DNA of 14,904 nt from Alphaproteobacteria bacterium (GTDB taxonomy: Bacteria > Pseudomonadota > Alphaproteobacteria > Micropepsales > Micropepsaceae): the NCBI GenBank assembly GCA_003451645.1, contig DMER01000168.1, forward strand, positions 37,116-52,019, read 5' to 3'. The notes below the pieces were generated by a model that worked only from the letters and a program-made list of their open reading frames with translations, was not told the origin of the DNA and did not search any database. This document shows positions 7,270 through 14,904 of this stretch, one piece after another. How positions within the stretch are numbered: position 1 is the stretch's first letter; each line of letters opens with the position of its first letter. Both the position numbers and the translations under genes were made by a program.

Positions 7270-8427
7270 ATGACGAACCAAAAGCCTCAGGCACGCCCAG
7301 CCGTGCCAAATTTTTCATCCGGCCCTTGCGCCAAGCGCCCCGGATGGTCACCCGAAGCCCTGAGCCACGCAATTCTCGGACGGTCGCACCGGTCGAAAAG
7401 CGGCAAGGCGCGCTTGCAAGACGCGATCGACCGCACACGGTCTGTGCTCGGAATCCCTGCGGATTGCCGCATCGGGATCGTGCCCGCCTCCGATACAGGC
7501 GCCGTCGAAATGGCCTTGTGGTCGATGCTGGGGCCCCGCCCCGTCGATGTCCTGGTCTGGGAGAGCTTCAGCAATGATTGGGCGACAGATGTCGTCAAGC
7601 AGCTGAAATTGCCTAACACGCGGGTTATCAAGGCCGAGTATGGCGCCCTGCCCGATCTCTCCTCAGTGAATGCCGGTCACGACATCGTCTTTGCCTGGAA
7701 CGGCACAACGTCCGGCGTGCGGGTGCCTAATGCAAACTGGATCGACGCGGACCGCGAAGGCTTGACAATCTGCGACGCGACCTCGGCTGCCTTTGCCCAA
7801 GACCTCGATTGGACCAAGCTCGATGTGGTGACCTATTCCTGGCAAAAGGTGCTGGGCGGTGAGGCCGCGCATGGGATGCTGATCCTGTCGCCGCGCGCCG
7901 TGGCGCGGCTTGAATCCTACAAGCCCGCTTGGCCCCTACCCAAAATCTTCCGCATGACCAAGGACGGCAAGCTCGTCGAAGGCATCTTTAAGGGTGAGAC
8001 GATCAACACGCCCTCAATGCTGTGCGTCGAGGACTATGTCGACGCTCTGAAGTGGGCGGAAGGAATCGGTGGGCTCAAAGCCCTCATGGCCCGCGCCGAT
8101 GCCAATTTGCAAGCGATCGAGGATTGGATCGCGAGGTCCAGTTGGGCGCGCTTCTTGGCGGAAGACCCGCGTGCGCGCTCCAACACCTCGGTATGTTTGG
8201 CGATCAAGGACCCATGGTTCGCGGGCCTGGACCCTGAAGCGCAAGCCGCCGCTGCCAAGAAATTGGCTGACCTGCTCGAGAAAGAAGCGGTCGCTTATGA
8301 CATCGGTGCCTATCGCGACGCGCCACCGGGCTTACGGATTTGGTGCGGCGCGACGGTTGAAACCGCCGATGTGCGCGCGCTGACACCCTGGCTCGACTGG
8401 GCTTGGGCCCAAGTCAGGGCCGCCTGA
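7270..8427 (+). CDS. serC: Phosphoserine aminotransferase (alphaproteobacterial/methanosarcinal type)
   Basis: SerC is a PLP enzyme that transaminates 3-phosphohydroxypyruvate to O-phosphoserine, the second step of serine synthesis. The 385-residue product begins with the [14 protein letters not shown] motif (14-27) of this subgroup, which is longer than and distinct from the E. coli type. PASDTGAVE (72-80) binds the PLP phosphate, CDATSA (168-173) carries the aspartate that contacts the ring, and SWQKVLGG (190-197) carries the Schiff-base lysine K193. A good ribosome site, GGAG, lies 6 bases before the ATG. serA follows after 68 bases with a strong inverted repeat in the gap. The pair supplies consecutive steps of the pathway, and purA follows directly. 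Confidence 0.96.
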   Translation: MTNQKPQARPAVPNFSSGPCAKRPGWSPEALSHAILGRSHRSKSGKARLQDAIDRTRSVLGIPADCRIGIVPASDTGAVEMALWSMLGPRPVDVLVWESFSNDWATDVVKQLKLPNTRVIKAEYGALPDLSSVNAGHDIVFAWNGTTSGVRVPNANWIDADREGLTICDATSAAFAQDLDWTKLDVVTYSWQKVLGGEAAHGMLILSPRAVARLESYKPAWPLPKIFRMTKDGKLVEGIFKGETINTPSMLCVEDYVDALKWAEGIGGLKALMARADANLQAIEDWIARSSWARFLAEDPRARSNTSVCLAIKDPWFAGLDPEAQAAAAKKLADLLEKEAVAYDIGAYRDAPPGLRIWCGATVETADVRALTPWLDWAWAQVRAA

Positions 8428-8429
8428 TC

Positions 8430-8455
8430 TTTGGCGCTCGTAAGCGGGCGCCAAA
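8430..8455 (+). other. Perfect 8-bp stem-loop between serC and serA
   Basis: TTTGGCGC (8430-8437) and GCGCCAAA (8448-8455) form a perfect 8-base-pair stem with a 10-base loop, starting 2 bases after the serC stop. A T/C-rich stretch follows but no clean T-run. It could be a partial terminator, an mRNA-stabilising hairpin or an attenuator that sets SerC:SerA levels. Confidence 0.6.
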
Positions 8456-8495
8456 CCGTCTCTCCTCCTTTGACATCCTCCGTATACGGTGCCCC

Positions 8496-10073
8496 ATGCC
8501 CAAAGTTCTTATCTCCGATCAACTGTCTCCTGCCGCCGTGCAAATCTTTCGCGAGCGCGGTGTTCTTGTCGACATCAAGACCGGGCTCAGCAAGGACGAG
8601 CTCAAGAGCACGATCGCCAACTATGACGGCTTGGCGATCCGCTCCGCCACCAAGGTGACCGCCGACGTTTTGGCAGAGGCCAAGAACCTCAAGGTCATCG
8701 GCCGCGCCGGGATCGGGGTCGACAATGTCGATATCCCTGCCGCCACTGCGCACGGCGTTGTGGTCATGAACACGCCGCATGGCAACGCCATCACGACCGC
8801 AGAGCACGCCGTCGCCATGATGTTCGCGCTTGCCCGCGAAATCCCTGCCGCCAATGCCTCTACCCAGGCCGGCAAGTGGGAGAAAAACCGCTTTATGGGT
8901 GTTGAGTTGACCGGCAAGACGTTGGGCATTATCGGCTGTGGCAACATCGGCTCCATTGTCGCCGATCGGGCCAAAGGCCTGCGCATGAAGGTCGTGGCTT
9001 ACGATCCTTATCTCAGCCCCGAGCGCGCCATTGAACTCGGGGTCGAAAAATTGGACCTCGCTGACCTGTTCCGCCGCGCCGATGTGATCACGCTCCACAC
9101 GCCGCTGACGCCGCAGACCAAGAACATCATCGATGCCGCCGCCTTGGAAAAAATGAAGAAGGGTGTACGGATCATCAATTGTGCACGCGGCGGCCTGATC
9201 GACGAGACCGCGCTGAAGGCGGCCTTGGAGAGTGGTCACGTCGCCGGTGCAGCGCTTGACGTGTTTGATGTAGAGCCGGCGAAGGAAAACCTCTTATTTG
9301 GCCACGACCGCCTGGTCGCCACGCCGCATCTGGGTGCCTCCACCACAGAGGCGCAGGAGAATGTGGCACTACAGGTTGCTGAGCAAATGGCCGACTATCT
9401 GATGTCCGGCGCGATCACCAATGCGATCAACATGCCGTCCATCTCGGCGGACGATGCCACCCGCATGAAGCCCTGGATCAAGCTGAGCGAGCAACTGGGA
9501 TTGTTCGCGGGCCAATTGACCGAGACCAGCATCGCCAGTGTTGAGATCCTCTATGAGGGTGACGTCGGCGAGATGAACATCAAGGCGCTGACCCAAGCTG
9601 CCCTTGCGGGCCTGCTCAAGCCCGCCTTGTCGGATGTCAACATGGTCAATGCCCCCGTGATCGCAAAGGATCGTGGCATCGCAGTGTCAGAGGTTCGCCG
9701 CCCGCAACAAGGCGTCTATGACAGCTACATCCAGCTTACCGTGACCTCCGAGCGCCAGACGCGCAGCGTTGCGGGAACAATCTTCGCAAATGGTGTGCCG
9801 CGCATCATCAACGTCAAAGGCATTCCGACGGATGCGGAGCTTTCCTCGCACATGCTCTATGTGACGAACGAAGACAAGCCCGGGTTCATCGGCAAATTGG
9901 GCACGGTGCTGGGCGACGCGAAGGTCAACATTGCCTCCTTCAATCTGGGCCGGAATGCTCCGGGTGCGGACGCCATTGCGCTAGTTTCGGTCGACGGTCC
10001 GGTTCCGGACACTGTCTTGGAGCATATCCGCGCCATCCCTCTCGTCAAACAAGCCAAGGCCTTGCGGTTCTAG
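8496..10073 (+). CDS. serA: D-3-phosphoglycerate dehydrogenase
   Basis: SerA oxidises 3-phosphoglycerate to 3-phosphohydroxypyruvate with NAD+, the first step of serine synthesis. The 525-residue product is the long form. Its substrate/NAD core contains GIIGCGNIG (144-152) and the catalytic set R231 (ARGGLIDE), E260 (DVEP) and H278 (TPHLGAST). An intervening ASB domain spans about 320-445. A C-terminal ACT domain (about 453-525, LYVTNEDKPGFIGKLG) commonly mediates serine feedback. The ATG at 8496 gives the family N-terminus MPKVLISDQLS; the frame is open to 8403 but that part overlaps serC. It is placed between serC and purA, with only 3 bases before the purA start, so the two are likely translated in sequence from one mRNA. 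Confidence 0.97.
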   Translation: MPKVLISDQLSPAAVQIFRERGVLVDIKTGLSKDELKSTIANYDGLAIRSATKVTADVLAEAKNLKVIGRAGIGVDNVDIPAATAHGVVVMNTPHGNAITTAEHAVAMMFALAREIPAANASTQAGKWEKNRFMGVELTGKTLGIIGCGNIGSIVADRAKGLRMKVVAYDPYLSPERAIELGVEKLDLADLFRRADVITLHTPLTPQTKNIIDAAALEKMKKGVRIINCARGGLIDETALKAALESGHVAGAALDVFDVEPAKENLLFGHDRLVATPHLGASTTEAQENVALQVAEQMADYLMSGAITNAINMPSISADDATRMKPWIKLSEQLGLFAGQLTETSIASVEILYEGDVGEMNIKALTQAALAGLLKPALSDVNMVNAPVIAKDRGIAVSEVRRPQQGVYDSYIQLTVTSERQTRSVAGTIFANGVPRIINVKGIPTDAELSSHMLYVTNEDKPGFIGKLGTVLGDAKVNIASFNLGRNAPGADAIALVSVDGPVPDTVLEHIRAIPLVKQAKALRF

Positions 10074-10076
10074 GCC

Positions 10077-12444
<2,368 letters not shown>

Positions 12445-12446
12445 TG

Positions 12447-12459
12447 AGGCCTGGGGCCT
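12447..12459. terminator. Short inverted repeat between convergent genes
   Basis: AGGCC-TGG-GGCCT lies between the nitronate monooxygenase-like stop and the rpoH stop, overlapping the latter. It could serve as a compact bidirectional terminator. The loop is only 3 bases and no T-run is seen on either side, so this is tentative. Confidence 0.25.
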
Positions 12460-13369
12460 AGCGGGCCTGCTGCTGCAGGGCCAGCCGCCCGCCGCCGGTG
12501 CCTTTGGCCCGCGCGGCGGCCCGGATTGAGGCCTGGAGCTTTTCAAAGGCCCGCACCTCGATCTGGCGCACCCGCTCCCGGCTCACACCGAACTCAGCCG
12601 CCAGCTCCTCAAGGGTCGCGGGCTCCTCCTTCAGGCGGCGCTGGGTCAGTATGTGCCGCTCGCGCTCGCTCAAATCGCGCATCGCATCGACCAGCAAGTC
12701 ATGCCGGTCATCCTTCTCCTCCGCCTCGGCCAAGAGCGCCTCCTGGTTCGGGCTCTCGTCGACCAGCCAATCCTGCCACTCGCCCTCGCCATCCACGCGC
12801 AACGGCGCATTGAGGGAGTGATCGGGCGCTGCCATCCGGCGGTTCATGGAGATCACGTCGGATTCGTCAACGCCCAGTTTGGTCGCGATTTGAGCGACCT
12901 GTTCGGGCCGCAAATCGCCATCCTCGAGCGCCTTGATCTGCCCTTTGGCCTTGCGCAGATTGAAGAACAGCTTCTTTTGCGCCGAGGTCGTGCCGATCTT
13001 CACCAAGGACCAGCTGCGCAGGATGTACTCCTGTATGGCCGCTCTAATCCACCACATGGCATAGGTTGCGAGCCTGAAACCCTTCTCTGGTTCAAACTTT
13101 TTCACTGCTTGCATCAACCCAACATTGCCTTCGGAGATGACTTCGGCAATCGGCAGGCCATAGCCGCGATAGCCCATGGCGATCTTGGCCACGAGGCGCA
13201 AATGCGAGGTGACGAGCTTGTGCGCCGCCTCCCGGTCCTCATGCTCGCGCCAGCGCTTGGCGAGCATGTACTCTTCCTGCGCTTCCAGGAGCGGGAATTT
13301 GCGGATATCGGCCAGATAGCGGGATAAACTCCCCTCTGGCGACAAAGCGATTAACTGTCCTGCGGCCAT
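12458..13369 (-). CDS. rpoH: Heat-shock sigma factor RpoH (sigma-32)
   Basis: RpoH directs RNA polymerase to heat-shock and stress promoters. The 303-residue protein has the sigma-70 core: region 2 with VISEGNVGLMQAVKKFEPEKG (78-97) and ATYAMWWIRAAIQEY (101-115). The RpoH box QKKLFFNLR (131-139) identifies it as sigma-32 rather than RpoD. Region 4 has the helix-turn-helix LEELAAEFGVSRERVRQIE (253-271). The C-terminal tail is Arg/Ala/Gln-rich. A strong AGGGGGAAAAG ribosome site lies just before the ATG at 13369. The gene converges on the nitronate monooxygenase-like gene. About 490 bases without a gene lie upstream and hold several inverted repeats. This may reflect transcriptional or RNA-level control, but no heat-shock promoter could be assigned. 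Confidence 0.96.
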   Translation of the reverse strand: MAAGQLIALSPEGSLSRYLADIRKFPLLEAQEEYMLAKRWREHEDREAAHKLVTSHLRLVAKIAMGYRGYGLPIAEVISEGNVGLMQAVKKFEPEKGFRLATYAMWWIRAAIQEYILRSWSLVKIGTTSAQKKLFFNLRKAKGQIKALEDGDLRPEQVAQIATKLGVDESDVISMNRRMAAPDHSLNAPLRVDGEGEWQDWLVDESPNQEALLAEAEEKDDRHDLLVDAMRDLSERERHILTQRRLKEEPATLEELAAEFGVSRERVRQIEVRAFEKLQASIRAAARAKGTGGGRLALQQQAR

Positions 13370-13519
13370 CTTTTCCCCCTGGTCTTGCGATGTTTCACAA
13401 GTTGAAGGTGTAAAACGAGATGTTCTACATCAAGCCAAGTGAGTATCGGCAGAGCGACTTGATATAGGCACCGATCTGACGTGGTGAAAGTGGCATTATG
13501 ATGCCCAAAGGCCACGATC

Positions 13520-13540
13520 GACCCTAGTAAATTCGGGGTC
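13520..13540 (-). other. Inverted repeat in the putative rpoH leader
   Basis: GACCC (13520-13524) and GGGTC (13536-13540) can form a 5-base-pair stem with an 11-base AT-rich loop. It lies about 150 bases upstream of the rpoH start. A smaller repeat, GGCAT-TATG-ATGCC, lies nearby at 13492-13505. Function unknown. Confidence 0.35.
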
Positions 13541-13580
13541 ATGGCTTTCACGCCTTCGCGAGTGCACAAGGCCCAGATTT

Positions 13581-13600
13581 TTGGCCCGAATCCGGGCTAA
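13581..13600 (-). other. GC-rich hairpin in the putative rpoH leader
   Basis: On the minus strand TTAGCCCG and CGGGCCAA pair around a 4-base loop, with one mismatch in 8. An A-rich run, not a T-run, follows in the minus direction. It could be a leader RNA structure or an operator rather than a terminator. Confidence 0.4.
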
Positions 13601-13614
13601 ACCCAGTCACACAT

Positions 13615-13655
13615 CGTAACAAATCACGTAACAAACATACACAAAACGTAACAAG
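13615..13655. repeat. Three direct repeats of CGTAACAA upstream of rpoH
   Basis: CGTAACAA followed by A, A or G occurs at 13615-13623, 13627-13635 and 13647-13655, with start-to-start spacings of 12 and 20 bases. The minus strand reads TTGTTACG. The repeats lie in an AT-rich patch that stands out from the GC-rich surroundings, about 250-290 bases upstream of the rpoH start. They look like an operator with several sites for a transcription factor. The protein is unknown. Confidence 0.55.
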
Positions 13656-13735
13656 ACTACACATACCGATAAGTAAAGCTGTGTTTGTCGCAAGTCGCGC
13701 AGTGTGGCGTGGCGGTCACGATGCTGTCGTCTCGA

Positions 13736-13776
13736 GGACCGAGCTCGGGTCCAAGGCCGCGAAAGTCCAAAGCGGC
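13736..13776 (-). terminator. Two adjacent hairpins downstream of the membrane protein gene
   Basis: GGACC/GGTCC (13736-13740 and 13748-13752) encloses a GAGCTC core. GCCGC/GCGGC (13756-13760 and 13772-13776) has an 11-base loop. They lie 80-120 bases beyond the stop of the minus-strand membrane protein gene. They may be a transcription end or part of the rpoH control region. No T-run supports a classical intrinsic terminator. Confidence 0.3.
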
Positions 13777-13855
13777 TATGGGAATCAGATGGCATGGTGG
13801 CACAGGGGCTAAGGGTGTCGGATAAGGTGCGGCCTCCGCCCGTCGGGACCGGCGC

Positions 13856-14904
13856 CTATCCCTGCAACACGCGTGCGAGTGCTTCGGACGTGTCGAGGAG
13901 CCAGGCGCCCATCGCCTCCAGGCTCAAGGGCGTCAGCGCCAAAAGGTCCGGCCCGAACTCATAACCGAGATAGATCAGCCCCAAACCCGGCAGCAATTGT
14001 AACACCGCGAGGAGCAGGCCCATGGCCGCCTGGCCCACACCATTGCCGGTCTCATGCACGCCTTGCGCCCAGCCCGCGAGCACCCCGCCCATACCGATGC
14101 CATTGAGGATCGAGCGCACCCACGCCCCCGCCCAGACGATGGAGTGAACCAAAGTGGGCACCAGCGTCCAAAACATCATCGCATAGATCCAGAGATACTC
14201 GGCATCGAAGGGATTGGCGCGCAAACGCGCAATCACTCCGGGCACGTCATAAAGCGCATTGCCGCCCGCCCAGACATGCACCTGCGAGAACAGCGTCACC
14301 CCGGTCACGGTCGCAAACACGATCAGCACGGCCATCAGCGCGGCAAGAATGAAATCCAAGGCAATGATAAGCAGATGCCCCGCCCAGCCGAAGACGGGCA
14401 CATCGAGCAGGCGGAACAGCCCCTCCGGCGTGCGCGCGATCAAACCCATGATCCAGCGCGATATCCCCAGCGACAGCCAATCCACCGGCGCGTTGATGGC
14501 GGGCAGGAGCAAAAGGAACATCACCCATGGCGCGGCAAATAGGGAGGCCTGACCCGGATCCCTATCCATGTCCAATGGCGTGATAATGCCGTAACCCGCC
14601 AGCGCTGCCATGAGGAAGGCTGGCAGCAGAACGGCAAGCGTGAAAGGCAGGATCAACGGCGCGCCGGCCCGCGCGGCATCCTGCCGGCCTGACAGGGGCA
14701 GAACGACGAAAATTAAAAAAGCGACAGCGAAAGCGCCAGCGACATTGAAAACGATAGCGCCAACGACATCGCCAGCGCCAGCGACAACGACAGCACCAAA
14801 GACAGCGCCGACAACAGCGACAACGCCAGCGAAAGCGCCAGCGAAAGCGACAGCGACAGCGGAAGCGGTAACGACAACGAAAACGCCAGCGCCAGCGCCA
14901 GCGC
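13856..14904 (-). CDS. Unrecognised multi-spanning membrane protein (5' end beyond window)
   Basis: I do not recognise the family. The frame is open from the stop at 13856-13858 to the right window edge (about 349 codons) with no in-frame ATG. The only internal start is a TTG at 14656 (266 residues), and it has no ribosome site, so I treat the gene as partial. Counting from that TTG, hydrophobic segments lie at about 1-24, 40-68, 90-122, 150-175 and 212-237. Hydrophilic loops include RARTPEG-like and RLRANPFDAEY stretches. The C-terminus is soluble (SLEAMGAWLLDTSEALARVLQG). Upstream of the TTG the frame first reads FLIFVVLPLSGRQDAARAGA. It then becomes a roughly 60-residue run of Ala, Val, Gly and Phe, nearly uncharged, encoded by a hexanucleotide-like repeat rich in the otherwise rare codon GCT. 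An inner-membrane location is likely; function is unknown. Confidence 0.6.
   Translation of the reverse strand, partial: AGAGAGVFVVVTASAVAVAFAGAFAGVVAVVGAVFGAVVVAGAGDVVGAIVFNVAGAFAVAFLIFVVLPLSGRQDAARAGAPLILPFTLAVLLPAFLMAALAGYGIITPLDMDRDPGQASLFAAPWVMFLLLLPAINAPVDWLSLGISRWIMGLIARTPEGLFRLLDVPVFGWAGHLLIIALDFILAALMAVLIVFATVTGVTLFSQVHVWAGGNALYDVPGVIARLRANPFDAEYLWIYAMMFWTLVPTLVHSIVWAGAWVRSILNGIGMGGVLAGWAQGVHETGNGVGQAAMGLLLAVLQLLPGLGLIYLGYEFGPDLLALTPLSLEAMGAWLLDTSEALARVLQG
14717..14904. repeat. Degenerate hexanucleotide low-complexity repeat
   Basis: The plus strand is strongly 3-periodic. Nearly every second triplet is AGC (sometimes AAC), alternating with GAC, GAA or GCC, and the pattern continues to the window edge. 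In the minus frame of the membrane protein it reads as Ala alternating with Val, Gly or Phe. In the same triplet register on the plus strand it reads as Ser/Asn alternating with Asp/Glu/Ala, after a TAA at 14714-14716 and without any usable start. Copies differ from each other, so this is an old or selected repeat rather than a fresh expansion. Confidence 0.8.

Larger units (their letters stand above)
13370..13855. other. Gene-free region upstream of rpoH
   Basis: These 486 bases lie between the rpoH start and the stop of the membrane protein gene, both on the minus strand. I see no convincing coding region, tRNA or rRNA. The stretch contains five inverted repeats (13492-13505, 13520-13540, 13581-13600, 13736-13752, 13756-13776). 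It also has a cluster of CGTAACAA direct repeats in an AT-rich patch (about 13610-13680). It probably holds the rpoH promoter and a long 5' leader, plus the 3' end of the upstream gene's transcript. Short open frames on the minus strand here have no family features. Confidence 0.6.

Noticed and set aside
8470..8475. TTGACA just upstream of serA as a promoter
   Set aside because: A matching -10 element would fall on the serA start codon, and no suitable hexamer is present there.
13351..13569. Small minus-strand frame overlapping the rpoH start
   Set aside because: It ends inside rpoH in another frame and has no family features. A leader peptide is conceivable but nothing supports it.
13607..13795. 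Small minus-strand frame of 62 codons upstream of rpoH
   Set aside because: No ribosome site was evident, and the composition is Arg-rich then Tyr/Val-rich because it reads through the CGTAACAA repeats and hairpins. It looks like chance.
14717..14904. Plus-strand Ser/Asp-rich gene within the window
   Set aside because: The plus frame has a TAA at 14714 and no ATG, GTG or TTG after it before the edge. A plus-strand gene cannot be annotated inside this window.

Overview
This window looks like chromosome from a GC-rich alphaproteobacterium. The evidence is a ChpT-type histidine phosphotransferase, an EipA/DUF1134 envelope protein, the alphaproteobacterial type of SerC, the serC-serA-purA order, and an RpoH sigma factor nearby. 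I cannot name the genus. Most genes are recognisable housekeeping or signalling genes. No phage, transposon, CRISPR array or tRNA was seen.

Layout. Positions 1-3017 (minus strand) hold a signalling block: chpT followed by a large hybrid cheA whose C-terminal receiver domain runs off the left edge. A near-consensus CtrA box lies between them. Positions 3225-4013 (plus) encode a CysQ-like bisphosphate nucleotidase. Its 3' end overlaps the convergent pair nfeD (3997-4467) and an SPFH/band-7 gene, qmcA (4495-5484). This pair forms a typical two-gene membrane operon. Divergent from it, 5665-7173 (plus) carries eipA and a closely spaced GT8-like glycosyltransferase, probably an envelope unit. Positions 7270-11372 (plus) hold serC, serA and purA: two steps of serine synthesis plus the first committed step to AMP. 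A nitronate monooxygenase-like flavoprotein gene (11452-12444) follows. It ends 13 bases from the convergent rpoH (12458-13369, minus).

Upstream of rpoH is a 486-base gene-free stretch with several inverted repeats and three copies of a CGTAACAA direct repeat. It probably contains the rpoH promoter and leader. The right end (13856-14904, minus) is an unrecognised multi-spanning membrane protein. Its reading frame stays open to the window edge through a 3-periodic, degenerate hexanucleotide repeat.

The points most worth a second look are the unusual CheA (fused receiver, two CheW-like modules, no visible P2), the chpT-cheA link with its CtrA-like box, the repeats and structure upstream of rpoH, and the low-complexity coding repeat at the right edge. 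I found no clear sign of a wholly new multi-gene system.
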